Origin: Algoriphagus aestuarii
GTDB taxonomy: Bacteria > Bacteroidota > Bacteroidia > Cytophagales > Cyclobacteriaceae
Direction of reading: 5' to 3'
NCBI GenBank assembly: GCA_017051695.1
Contig: JAFIDK010000001.1
Coordinates: 1,019,534 to 1,083,533, forward strand
DNA length: 64,000 bases
Part shown: piece after piece, positions 1 through 8,679 of the stretch
Position numbering within the stretch: position 1 is the first letter of the stretch
Layout of the letters: the number at the start of each line of letters is the position of its first letter
Position numbers and translations under genes: made by a program
The notes under the pieces: generated by a model
What the model was told of the DNA's origin: nothing
Database searches by the model: none
Seen by the model: only the letters and a program-made list of their open reading frames with translations

Positions 1-12
1 CGCTCTAGTTTA

Positions 13-480
13 TTAATTTGTGGCGTTACTGCCATCATTTCCAAATCTCCATCGGATATTCAAACCGAAAACATCTGCAAAAAAGTCAGTGTCTTCTACA
101 ATTCGGAATGTTGGCCTCCAATCAGCACCAATAACAATCGGCACATCTTCAAAAGCATATTCGATACCTATTTCGCCAGCTGCAGCCAAAGAGAACGGAT
201 CATCGATGTATAAAGATGGACCGGCACCGACATACCATTTGAAATCGCTCGATCCAACTGGTCGATAAATGAAATCCCATAGCGCATCAATTCCTACTCC
301 AGAGCCAAAACTCACGTCAGCGTGAATTCGGCTAAACTGACCTAAGGAAAAAACTCCATCGATGGCCACATTGTTGCCGCCAAATTGGCCAAATCTCACA
401 CCTACTTCTTGAGCATTACTTTCTAAGGATGCTCCAAAAGCAAAAAAGACAACCAGAAATAATATCTTAAAATATTTCAT
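13..480 (-). CDS. Outer-membrane beta-barrel-like exported protein
   Basis: A 155-residue protein with a clear Sec signal peptide (hydrophobic FLVVFFAFGASL core, likely cleavage after SNA near residue 24). The mature part alternates polar and hydrophobic residues and is rich in Gly, Phe and Tyr. It ends in an amphipathic strand (LNIRWRF), as small outer-membrane barrels do. The start is placed at the ATG at 480; an upstream in-frame extension would put 14 poorly hydrophobic residues ahead of a well-formed signal peptide. No specific function is recognised. It is a single gene transcribed toward the window edge. Confidence 0.75.
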   Translation of the reverse strand: MKYFKILFLVVFFAFGASLESNAQEVGVRFGQFGGNNVAIDGVFSLGQFSRIHADVSFGSGVGIDALWDFIYRPVGSSDFKWYVGAGPSLYIDDPFSLAAAGEIGIEYAFEDVPIVIGADWRPTFRIVEDTDFFADVFGLNIRWRFGNDGSNATN

Positions 481-544
481 TTTAATAAAGGTTAAGTGAC
501 ATTGAAATAATTCGTTTAGCAAAGATTTAACTTTTTTTGATAAA

Positions 545-1228
545 TCAATCTGTTGGGGATAAATTTTTATAAACTACACCCGCTAAAATTGCTCCGGCGA
601 TCGGTGCTATCCAAAAAAGCCACAATTGCTGCAAATAGATTCCACCTGCAAAAATAGCTTGACTGGTGCTTCTGGCAGGGTTAACAGAAGTATTGGTCAC
701 TGGAATCGAAATCAAGTGGATTAACACTAAAGCAAGACCGATGGCCAGCCCTCCAAATCCTGCAGGAGCTTTTGGGTGGGTAGCACCTAATATCACGATC
801 AAAAAGAAAAATGTCATAACGATTTCTGTGATCAACGCAGAAATCATGGAATATCCACCTGGAGAAGCCTCTCCAAATCCATTTGATGCAAAACCACCCA
901 ATTCAACTCCAGGTTTACCCGTAGCGATAGAATAGAGTATAGCAGCTCCAGCCAAGCCACCTAAAACTTGGGCGATGATATAAGGAACAAGATCTTTGCT
1001 TTCAAATCTGCCTCCCATCCACAATCCTATGGAAACAGCCGGATTTAAATGACAACCACTTACATGTCCTATGCCATAAGCCATGGTGACGACAGTGAGT
1101 CCAAAAGCAAAAGCGACTCCTACAAATCCAATCCCTAATTCAGGGAACCCGGCAGCCAAAACGGCACTACCACATCCGCCAAGGACAAGCCATAGCGTAC
1201 CAATAAATTCTGCTACTAGTTTTTTCAT
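545..1228 (-). CDS. aqpZ: Aquaporin Z-type water channel
   Basis: A 227-residue inner-membrane channel of the MIP family with six hydrophobic segments and two NPA boxes, at residues 62-64 (HLNPAVS) and 183-185 (SVNPARS). The selectivity-filter positions expected for the water-selective AqpZ subgroup are present (Phe42, His171, Thr180, Arg186), which argues against a glycerol facilitator. Length matches the family. It is divergently oriented from the metallopeptidase at 1489 and separated from it by about 260 bases. Confidence 0.93.
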   Translation of the reverse strand: MKKLVAEFIGTLWLVLGGCGSAVLAAGFPELGIGFVGVAFAFGLTVVTMAYGIGHVSGCHLNPAVSIGLWMGGRFESKDLVPYIIAQVLGGLAGAAILYSIATGKPGVELGGFASNGFGEASPGGYSMISALITEIVMTFFFLIVILGATHPKAPAGFGGLAIGLALVLIHLISIPVTNTSVNPARSTSQAIFAGGIYLQQLWLFWIAPIAGAILAGVVYKNLSPTD

Positions 1229-1436
1229 TTAGTTGTGGGTTAGATGGTGTACTCTATTGGAATTTAATTATTTACCAGTAATTATCCATTAAAAAACTAA
1301 TTGTTTTTTGGAGTATGAGAAGAAAAAGTATAGCTAAGTAAAGTTGAAAGCTTAGTATAGGGAAGGTTTTTTGGAACTGAAATCGAGTGGTTTTCGCCTG
1401 AATTTATTTTTATAAGGTTAAAACAGGTATTCCCAT

Positions 1437-1474
1437 TTTTTACCCTTTATCTTAGGGTTATTTCAGGGTAAAAA
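1437..1474. repeat. Inverted repeat upstream of the metallopeptidase gene
   Basis: TTTTTACCCT at 1437-1446 and its perfect reverse complement AGGGTAAAAA at 1465-1474 are separated by 18 bases, ending 14 bases before the ATG at 1489. It could be an operator or a hairpin in the leader. The rest of the 1229-1488 gap shows no gene or clear terminator. Confidence 0.4.
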
Positions 1475-1488
1475 GGTCAAAGCAGTTT

Positions 1489-2529
1489 ATGAAAATATTT
1501 GAATGTGGAAATTGTTTTCATCCACTTTACTTCGAAAATTCAAGTTGTGAAAAGTGTGGAAATCAAGTGGGCTTTTTAGAAAATGACTTAGATCTAAAAT
1601 CATTTGATTCATCATTTTACTCGATTTCTTCCAAAGAGAAAGGAGTGACTTTTAGGTATTGTGAAAATTATAAGTTTGGGGTTTGCAATTGGATGATTCC
1701 ACAAGATGGGCCTTCGGAATTCTGTCTTGCCTGCTCTCTGAATAGGACAATACCTGACCTTTCTGATCAAGAGAACTTTGAAAAGTGGAAAAAGCTGGAA
1801 AGTGCAAAACATCGTCTGGTTTACCAATTGTTGAGGTTAGGCCTGTTGAATTCTAATTCTAATCCAGAAAATCCTACCCCTTTGTTGTTTGACTTTATTG
1901 CCAAACAGGGAAATCCCGATATCAACACAGGCCACCAAAATGGATTGATCACCATTTTGCTTTCAGAAGCGGATTCGGTCCATAGGGAATTTATGCGAAA
2001 GCAGATGTCTGAACAGTACCGAACTTTAATCGGTCATTTTAGACATGAAGTGGGACATTATTATTGGGATCAATTGATTGCAGGGCAGGAGGATGAACTT
2101 CAGGGCTTCAGGAAACTTTTTGGGGATGAGCGGCTGGATTATGGACAGGCTTTGCAAAACCACTATCAAAACGGAGCTCCTACAAACTGGCAGCAAAATT
2201 ATATCAGTCAATATGCGACTGCTCATCCCTGGGAGGATTGGGCAGAGACATGGGCACATTACCTTCATATCATGGATATGTCTGAAACAGCCTTTTATTT
2301 TGGTCTTTCGGTCCAGCCATTGATCAAGGAGTCTTCGCTGAAAGGTAAAATCTCTTTTGACCCTTATGACATCCAGCAATTTGATAAAATCTATAAGACA
2401 TGGGCTCCCGTTTCTTTTGCCATAAACAGCCTTAATAGAGGCATGGGGATTCCTGATGCCTATCCATTTGTCGTCAGTGCAGCGGTTTTGGATAAAATGA
2501 TATTTATTCACCGATTAGTTTCCCAATAG
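1489..2529 (+). CDS. Zinc-ribbon putative metallopeptidase
   Basis: A 346-residue cytoplasmic protein with no signal peptide. The N-terminus carries zinc-ribbon cysteine pairs (Cys6/Cys9 and Cys20/Cys23), followed by further cysteines at about 58, 66, 79 and 82. A zincin signature HEVGH lies at residues 186-190, with an acidic, His-rich region downstream (AHPWEDWAETWAHYLH) that may hold the third metal ligand. This architecture matches the putative zinc-binding metallopeptidase family (zinc-ribbon plus Peptidase_Mx type). The substrate is unknown. It is a monocistronic-looking gene convergent with the DUF486 gene. Confidence 0.82.
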   Translation: MKIFECGNCFHPLYFENSSCEKCGNQVGFLENDLDLKSFDSSFYSISSKEKGVTFRYCENYKFGVCNWMIPQDGPSEFCLACSLNRTIPDLSDQENFEKWKKLESAKHRLVYQLLRLGLLNSNSNPENPTPLLFDFIAKQGNPDINTGHQNGLITILLSEADSVHREFMRKQMSEQYRTLIGHFRHEVGHYYWDQLIAGQEDELQGFRKLFGDERLDYGQALQNHYQNGAPTNWQQNYISQYATAHPWEDWAETWAHYLHIMDMSETAFYFGLSVQPLIKESSLKGKISFDPYDIQQFDKIYKTWAPVSFAINSLNRGMGIPDAYPFVVSAAVLDKMIFIHRLVSQ

Positions 2530-2542
2530 TTATTGGATGCAT

Positions 2543-2911
2543 TTACTTTTTGAAGAAGAAGTAAACTGCCAAAACCAAGAAAATAGCTCCAACTAAGTGA
2601 TTTAGTTTAAATGTCTCGGTTTTAAATGCAATCAGTGAAAATACCATAAACACTACCAAAGTGATTACTTCTTGGATGACTTTTAGCTGTACCAATGAAA
2701 ATGGACCGCCATTTCCATCAAAACCTATTTTGTTGGCAGGAACCTGAAAACAATATTCAAAAAGTGCGATTCCCCAGGAAATCAAAACGACAGAAATCAA
2801 TCCCAATTTGCTGAACCATTTCCATTCGGCGAATTTCAAATGACCGTACCAAGCTAAAGTCATAAAGGTGTTGGAAAGGACGAGTAATACGATCGTAAGA
2901 ATTGCTTTCAT
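2543..2911 (-). CDS. DMT-superfamily small membrane protein (DUF486)
   Basis: A 122-residue integral membrane protein with four hydrophobic segments. The family hallmark region around WGIALFEYCFQVPANKIG and the C-terminal helix ending in a Phe/Lys tail match DUF486, a small branch of the drug/metabolite transporter superfamily. The substrate is unknown. Its stop lies 13 bases from the stop of the convergent metallopeptidase gene. Confidence 0.85.
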   Translation of the reverse strand: MKAILTIVLLVLSNTFMTLAWYGHLKFAEWKWFSKLGLISVVLISWGIALFEYCFQVPANKIGFDGNGGPFSLVQLKVIQEVITLVVFMVFSLIAFKTETFKLNHLVGAIFLVLAVYFFFKK

Positions 2912-2971
2912 AGCCGAGGAGTTTAAAACCTCGCGAATTTCAGCAATTTATCGTTCCCTTGTATGAGGATC

Positions 2972-4330
2972 TTAATCCAGTTTTTTTCCGTTGACGATTA
3001 CATTTTTTAGCTTAAAACCGTCCACAATAGATGGATTAAAAGCTGCTGTTTCCGCATTGATGCTGAGATTTTCAAAGGTAAAATCTGATAATCGATCGTG
3101 TTCAGTAATCGCCACGTCAAAAAATATCTCGCAATCCAGATCGATGTTTTTCATGGTGATATGATCAGAATAGGAAATCGGAACTTCTGGCCTTCCTTTC
3201 AGATCAAAAAATTGAGTCCAGGGCTTGACATATAAAAAGCTTCTGGCCTGACCTGTGATATTTTCTACTGTGATGTATTCGTAATGCTGAGGTGTATCCG
3301 GTCTCATTTTCAACCATAATAGACGAACAGCATCCTGAACTTTAACATTTCTCATGATCACATTTTTATTGTGAATGGATTCACTGCCATTTGTAAGGGC
3401 AGAATGGCAAAATCCAAATTCGCTGTCTTCGATGAGAATATGGGTGTTTTCTCCATTATTTGGATCCTGATCTGCCCAGGGGCCTTTTCCTCCTTTAAGT
3501 GCTATGGCATCGTCATTTACAGCGAGGTAGCAACCTTTAATCAGGACATTCGAAACCACGTCCAAATCGATCGCATCTGTGCTGGGTGCTTTGATAGGCT
3601 CATGTGGAGAAGTGATGGTCAGATCCAGTAACTTGATATTCTTACATTGATAGTAATGACTGCTCCAAAATCCCGCATTGATCAACTTCACATCCTGTAA
3701 TTGGATATCATTGCTCCTCCAAATAAATACCAGACGTGGCCTGGAAACTTCCAGATTGGTGCAATTGGGGTCTTCTTTTCTTCGCTGCCAAAATGCCTCC
3801 CAAAATTTCAGCCCATTGCCATTGATCGTGCCTGTGCCGGTTATAGAGAACCCATCCACTTCATAGGCATTGACCAAAGCGGCAAAATAATTCAAATTCT
3901 GCCCTTCCATCCTCGAGGGAATCAGTGGATAATCGACGATGTCATCAGATCCTTTTAATACTGCTCCTTCGGAAAGATGAAGACGGGTATTAGGTTTGAA
4001 AAATAAAGCGCCACTTGAAAATGTTCCCTTGGGAATGACGATTACCCCACCTCCATTTTGGGCAGCCCGATCGATGATCCGCTGGATTTTAGAAGTTTGT
4101 ATCAAGGTACTATCCGCAAGTACCCCATGCTCAGTTAGGATGTATTGCTTACCGAGATCTTTTAATTCGAGCTTTGAATAATCATGAAACCAAGGAGAGA
4201 TTTCTGTCCCATCAGGCCATCTGTCTGTCTTTTCATTTTGGGAAAAAGCTAGAGATGCCTCTAATAAGAAAACAAGGGAAAGAAGGGAAACAGTTGGAAA
4301 AAGTAACTTCGAAAGATTCTGTGGATTCAT
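2972..4330 (-). CDS. Glycoside hydrolase family 28 (polygalacturonase-like)
   Basis: A 452-residue exported enzyme predicted to hydrolyse pectic (galacturonan or rhamnogalacturonan) glycosidic bonds. A signal peptide occupies residues 1-30 (cleavage near AFS-QN), followed by a right-handed beta-helix. GH28-type positions are visible: TD at 251-252, the VNDD pair at 273-274, CHS around 308-310 where GHG is usual, and RLLWLK at 336-341. The ATG at 4330 is preferred over an upstream in-frame start that would put 12 residues before the signal peptide. It lies downstream of an esterase on the same strand, a pairing expected of polysaccharide breakdown. No SusC/SusD pair is present in the window. 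Confidence 0.85.
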   Translation of the reverse strand: MNPQNLSKLLFPTVSLLSLVFLLEASLAFSQNEKTDRWPDGTEISPWFHDYSKLELKDLGKQYILTEHGVLADSTLIQTSKIQRIIDRAAQNGGGVIVIPKGTFSSGALFFKPNTRLHLSEGAVLKGSDDIVDYPLIPSRMEGQNLNYFAALVNAYEVDGFSITGTGTINGNGLKFWEAFWQRRKEDPNCTNLEVSRPRLVFIWRSNDIQLQDVKLINAGFWSSHYYQCKNIKLLDLTITSPHEPIKAPSTDAIDLDVVSNVLIKGCYLAVNDDAIALKGGKGPWADQDPNNGENTHILIEDSEFGFCHSALTNGSESIHNKNVIMRNVKVQDAVRLLWLKMRPDTPQHYEYITVENITGQARSFLYVKPWTQFFDLKGRPEVPISYSDHITMKNIDLDCEIFFDVAITEHDRLSDFTFENLSINAETAAFNPSIVDGFKLKNVIVNGKKLD

Positions 4331-4426
4331 GCCCTTAAGATAAAAGAATTTCAAAGGTGATACCATCAGGCACTATCCTGCTCCTACAGGGCGTCTTCCT
4401 AAAACACCTCCATACCCCAATAACTT

Positions 4427-5377
4427 TTATTTAGAGGAGTTCCAAAGCCATTTTAAACCTTCAGGAAGCAAAGCACCTGGATGTTTGTCACTATGCTCGC
4501 CGTCGGTCCAAACATAGGTGAACTCGTATCTAGGTAATGGTAAACCTTTTTTGTCTGCATTTTGATTAGCATATTCCAGAGCTGAGATCATCTGTTGATT
4601 TGCCAGAAACCAATTGCCCCATTCATTACTCAGGTCATTGGTTCCATCTTGGAAGAAAATCCGGATCGGCCTGATCTCCTCTCTTCGTATCAATGCAGGA
4701 TAATCCTGACCTCCTAGTTTGATGGGATTTTCATTGGGTCGGAATCCAATGGAAACATAGCTCCCAATCCCGCTGAAAACTTTCCGAAAGTAATCGGGAT
4801 AATGCCATGCCACAGTGAATGCTGCGATGGCTCCGCTACTGGTTCCTCCGATGGCTCTTTGCTCAGGATCCGTAGTGAGGTTGTATTTTTTGCTCACTTC
4901 AGGAAGTATTTCTTCGATGATGAATCTAGCATACCTATCGTCCATCGCATCGTATTCTGCAGCCCTGTTGTTAGGATTGGAAGATCCTAAATCTGTGGGA
5001 TAGGTTTCCGAAAGATTACCTGGAGAAATAAAGATGCCGATCGTGACCGGCATTTCTCCTTTTGCAATCAGGTTTTCCATGACTTGGGGAGCACGTATGG
5101 ATCCCTTTGGATTGGTGGCTCTGAATCCATCTTGGAAAACCAAGACACTTGCAGGTTTGGCAGCATCGTATTGACCAGGAATAAATAGCCAATAGTGTCT
5201 GACTGTACCTTTGATAATTTTACTGTGAAAATCAAAAGGACCTAAAAATTCTCCTTTAGGTACTCCCTCCTGAGGAAAATGATCGGGTGTCAGTTCGAGA
5301 TTGGTGCGGATTTCAGTTTGTGCGGAAAGGCACAGGACTGTAAAAAAAACCAAAATGGAGGAAAAAAGGAATTTCAT
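4427..5377 (-). CDS. Exported alpha/beta-hydrolase esterase (enterochelin-esterase/CE1-like)
   Basis: A 316-residue exported esterase with a signal peptide ending near residue 20 (LSA-QT). The nucleophile elbow is GTSSG at 178-182 with Ser180. Candidate acid and base are Asp244 or Asp248 (QDGTNDLS) and His295 or His299 (DGEHSDKHPG). This is the layout of the putative esterase (enterochelin esterase/feruloyl esterase) family. Next to a GH28 enzyme it may remove ester groups from plant polysaccharide, but that is inferred from context only. Gaps to neighbours are 96 bases (to GH28) and 43 bases (to the YVTN gene). Confidence 0.82.
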   Translation of the reverse strand: MKFLFSSILVFFTVLCLSAQTEIRTNLELTPDHFPQEGVPKGEFLGPFDFHSKIIKGTVRHYWLFIPGQYDAAKPASVLVFQDGFRATNPKGSIRAPQVMENLIAKGEMPVTIGIFISPGNLSETYPTDLGSSNPNNRAAEYDAMDDRYARFIIEEILPEVSKKYNLTTDPEQRAIGGTSSGAIAAFTVAWHYPDYFRKVFSGIGSYVSIGFRPNENPIKLGGQDYPALIRREEIRPIRIFFQDGTNDLSNEWGNWFLANQQMISALEYANQNADKKGLPLPRYEFTYVWTDGEHSDKHPGALLPEGLKWLWNSSK

Positions 5378-5420
5378 AGGTTTGGAAATTTAGGCTAAAT
5401 CATCCTTCAAAAATCTTTAC

Positions 5421-6569
5421 TTACTCCATTTTCCAGAAAATGATTCCACCAGCTTGTTTTCCCATATCTATTGAAGTGATTTTTTTGGCATTCTTGATAT
5501 CAATCACATCTACGGTACCAGGTTCTCCGCCGATTCCTTCTACAGAAACAAAGGCATATTTGCTATCAGGCGAGATCGTCACGCCATGTGAGACCATTCT
5601 TGTATTTTTTATTCTAGGTAGTTCTTTTCCCTTTTTTAGATCCCAAACCCCGGTTTCTCCACTTCCTTTATAAGTTGCCACCAAAAATTTTCCATCCGGA
5701 GAAACATCTAGATTATAAGGAGCTTTGCCAGCCGGAAAACGATTGGTCACCTCCCACTTTTCAAGGTCGACCTCGACGATATCATTGGTACCATTCCCGG
5801 CGACATAAACTTTTCCATTGGTAGGATGGGGAATCGCCCAAGTAGGTTTGGTAGCACTATGAACCATCGGTACAGATGCAGCCATCATGTTATGACCCAT
5901 TTTGGAATGATCCATCTGACTATGATCCATACCACTCATTGCTGGCGACTCTTCCTCCATTCCGTCCAGATTAAGTTTTCTATTGACTTTTAGCTTGGTA
6001 GTCGAAATTTCAAAAAGCTCTCCGGACATCATTCCCACTGAGTAATGAAATAAACCATCGGCTGAAATTCTGGAGCCATGGGGCATCACCCCGGTTTCGA
6101 TCCGATCTATCTCAATCATTTCCTCAGGATCGACTACAGAAACGGTACTAGGCACCATGTCTCCATGCAGATCAAAGTTTACACAATACAGAAGCCCTGT
6201 GGCTTTGGAAATTTGCAATGAAGCAGGAAAAAGTCCCAAACGAACGGTGTCTACTACTTCATTGGTTTCCGTAGCAAATTTGTATAAAGTTCCATAGGGA
6301 TTGCCATGTGCCAGAGACAGATACCAATACTTGCCATCAGGACTGATATTGATTCCGTGAGGACCTTCGATCTCTGCGGGCCAAATTCCCACTGGAATAG
6401 TTTGCTCGATCGTCGCGTTTTTTCCATCAAATTTGATCAAGGCGACCTCATCTTCTGACTCGGCCGTCACATAGACATAGTAGTCCTGGGCATTTGCCAT
6501 GAAACTACATGTCATCAGTGCTACCAGTGAAACTCCGCTTCCAATTTTCTTAAAAATGGTATAATTCAT
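5421..6569 (-). CDS. Exported YVTN-type beta-propeller with Met/His-rich loop
   Basis: A 382-residue exported protein with a signal peptide ending at about residue 27 (ANA-QD). The rest is a seven-bladed-type propeller built of YVTN/surface-layer repeats; ISPDGKYWYLSL, ISADGLFHYSV, VSPDGKFLVATY and ISPDSKYAFVSV mark successive blades. Residues 211-229 form an unusual insertion with repeated MDHS/MGH units, of a kind seen in copper-handling proteins. It is the third gene of an exported cassette, 21 bases after the LVIVD protein. Function is unknown; metal binding or a metal-responsive redox role is a hypothesis. Confidence 0.8.
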   Translation of the reverse strand: MNYTIFKKIGSGVSLVALMTCSFMANAQDYYVYVTAESEDEVALIKFDGKNATIEQTIPVGIWPAEIEGPHGINISPDGKYWYLSLAHGNPYGTLYKFATETNEVVDTVRLGLFPASLQISKATGLLYCVNFDLHGDMVPSTVSVVDPEEMIEIDRIETGVMPHGSRISADGLFHYSVGMMSGELFEISTTKLKVNRKLNLDGMEEESPAMSGMDHSQMDHSKMGHNMMAASVPMVHSATKPTWAIPHPTNGKVYVAGNGTNDIVEVDLEKWEVTNRFPAGKAPYNLDVSPDGKFLVATYKGSGETGVWDLKKGKELPRIKNTRMVSHGVTISPDSKYAFVSVEGIGGEPGTVDVIDIKNAKKITSIDMGKQAGGIIFWKME

Positions 6570-6590
6570 AAGCTTGTCATGAAAGGGTTA

Positions 6591-8573
6591 TTACTTCGCC
6601 TGATCGATTTTTGCATCTGGTGGTACGACTGGCTGAAGTTTTGCCGACCACAATCCACTGTTCCAGTCTGAATAGAAAATATGTCCTTTATGAGGTTGTG
6701 CACCCCAAGTAAAAGGAGCATTTGGTACATATCCATCTGGATCTTCCGGTACAATCCAAGCAATCTCCCTTCCTTGTCTGTTTAAGTCTCCTAATAACTC
6801 CCCACTAAGATCTACTACACGCACACCGCCGTTATAGAAAGCTGCATATAATATGTCGTCCTCGATCCAGAAGTTATGTGATCCGGCGAAAGGAACCTGG
6901 AACCAAGCTACTTCTTTTGGATTTTTAAGGTCTGTGAAATCAATAACGTGGAGGAAGCCAGCTGCTCTACTTGGTTTGCGACCACTTGGATCCAGTCCAT
7001 AGGGAAATTCCTCATCGCCAAGAATCACATAAAATTTGCCAGTTTTCTCATCTTTGTATGGGAAAGCGGCGTGATTTGATCCACTCGGATAGGCATAGCT
7101 GGCGAATTGAACTGGTTTAGAAGGAGTGCCTCCAGCAATTCCATTTCCTACATCGACTAATTGAACACCGTCTGTCCAATTGGATGAATAAGCAATTCCA
7201 TCGTGCACCCATACATCATGTATGGCATGACCTGGAGTGTCCAACTCAAATTCCCCTACGATCTTTGGATTTTTAGGATCTTCAATATTGATTGAATAAT
7301 ACTTTCTACCGGCGCTGAGAGCATATACATGGTTTTTGTAAATGAAAACATTATGCACGCCACCGGTTAGATTTTCAGAAAATTCAGAAATGATTTTCGC
7401 ATCTCTTGGATTGCTCACATCGATGATCACCAATCCGTTTTTTCTGTTGGAGGCTCCTTCGCGTGAAATAACGGCCACTTTTCCATCTTCTGAAACTTTC
7501 ACATCATTGACGGTTCGGGCGTCCACTTTTACCGAATCGACCAATTCGATTCCTGCTGGATCAGTGACATCCCAGAAATACGCGGTGCCATCTGCTCCCC
7601 AGGTTCCAGTGACAGCATAGTCTTTACCATCGATTCCCTCCCATATCCACAAATCAGAAGTGTGTTTATTATTGACCGAACCCTGGCCGATCAAATCTAT
7701 TTTTCGGGTTATATTTCTATTATTTGCCTGTACAGTCACAGAAGCAGCAGCTGGACCACAGGTCGCATTCAAAACATAAAGTCCAGGTTCATCCGCGACA
7801 AATTTTCCTTCTTTGGTAATCAAACCTGAAGGCGCAGCCGAAACATCAAAGGATTCTCCTGTAAATGAATAATTGATCGGAGCATCCTCGATGACATTGC
7901 CATTTTTATCCTTGGCAACTGCAGTCAAGGTAAATACGTCGCCAGATCTACCTTCTACCATATCAGAAGTTAGTTGGATTTGAGCGATTGGATTTTCAAT
8001 GATCTCCAAATCTAATTTTTGTGAAACTCCTTCAGCGGAAGCAGTCACTGTGACTTTTCCAGCTTCCTTGACAATCAGTTTGTTGAAAGGAGCAATGGCT
8101 ACCTTACTTTCATCGGATGTAGTCAAAGTGATCGGCACTTCTGGTCTTTCAAAACCTGCCTCGTCCATCACCTCAATGGTCAATGGCACATTTACTCCAG
8201 CATACATTTTATCAGGGATTTCTCCTATGAGAACCTTTGAAATCGCTGCCGGTTCAATGGAAACAGAGATATTCGATCTCAATTGAGGATCGCCCGGGCT
8301 GATGACTATGACATCGTAATCCCCATGCTTGATTGCTTTTGCGAAACCGGTGCTATCGACCACTGAAAGGGCTCGTGAGTTTCTGGAATAAAAAATGAAT
8401 TCCCTATCAGAAACGGTTTTGCCGGAAGCATCTACCACTGCAGCTTCCAATTGAACAGTCTGTCCAATTTTCATCTTTACTTTGTCGGAATTGACTTTTA
8501 GAGTAAGGTCTTGAGCCTGTAAAAATCCAGTACTCAAAACCAGGATGAATGATAGAATAAAAATTTTTTTCAT
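6591..8573 (-). CDS. Exported Ig-like and LVIVD-repeat propeller protein
   Basis: A 660-residue exported protein. Residues 1-21 are a signal peptide (LQA-QD). About residues 22-285 are tandem bacterial Ig-like (Big-type) domains with VTVTASAEG and VTLTAVAKD-like strands. About residues 290-645 are LVIVD repeats (LVIIDVSNPRDAKII, IEDPKNPKIVGEF, VIDFTDLKNPKEVAWF) forming a beta-propeller. Such proteins are usually cell-surface or periplasmic, and their ligands are largely unknown. It sits between the heme/FG-GAP gene (106-base gap) and the YVTN gene (21 bases), so co-transcription with the latter is likely. Confidence 0.8.
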   Translation of the reverse strand: MKKIFILSFILVLSTGFLQAQDLTLKVNSDKVKMKIGQTVQLEAAVVDASGKTVSDREFIFYSRNSRALSVVDSTGFAKAIKHGDYDVIVISPGDPQLRSNISVSIEPAAISKVLIGEIPDKMYAGVNVPLTIEVMDEAGFERPEVPITLTTSDESKVAIAPFNKLIVKEAGKVTVTASAEGVSQKLDLEIIENPIAQIQLTSDMVEGRSGDVFTLTAVAKDKNGNVIEDAPINYSFTGESFDVSAAPSGLITKEGKFVADEPGLYVLNATCGPAAASVTVQANNRNITRKIDLIGQGSVNNKHTSDLWIWEGIDGKDYAVTGTWGADGTAYFWDVTDPAGIELVDSVKVDARTVNDVKVSEDGKVAVISREGASNRKNGLVIIDVSNPRDAKIISEFSENLTGGVHNVFIYKNHVYALSAGRKYYSINIEDPKNPKIVGEFELDTPGHAIHDVWVHDGIAYSSNWTDGVQLVDVGNGIAGGTPSKPVQFASYAYPSGSNHAAFPYKDEKTGKFYVILGDEEFPYGLDPSGRKPSRAAGFLHVIDFTDLKNPKEVAWFQVPFAGSHNFWIEDDILYAAFYNGGVRVVDLSGELLGDLNRQGREIAWIVPEDPDGYVPNAPFTWGAQPHKGHIFYSDWNSGLWSAKLQPVVPPDAKIDQAK

Positions 8574-8679
8574 GGGGATGGTGGTTTTAGGATTCTGAAT
8601 TTAAGGAATCCCTCAGTCCAAACCATAGAAAGTTTTCTAAAATCCGGTATTCAACTAGTGAGTCAAGGGTTTTTTAGGC

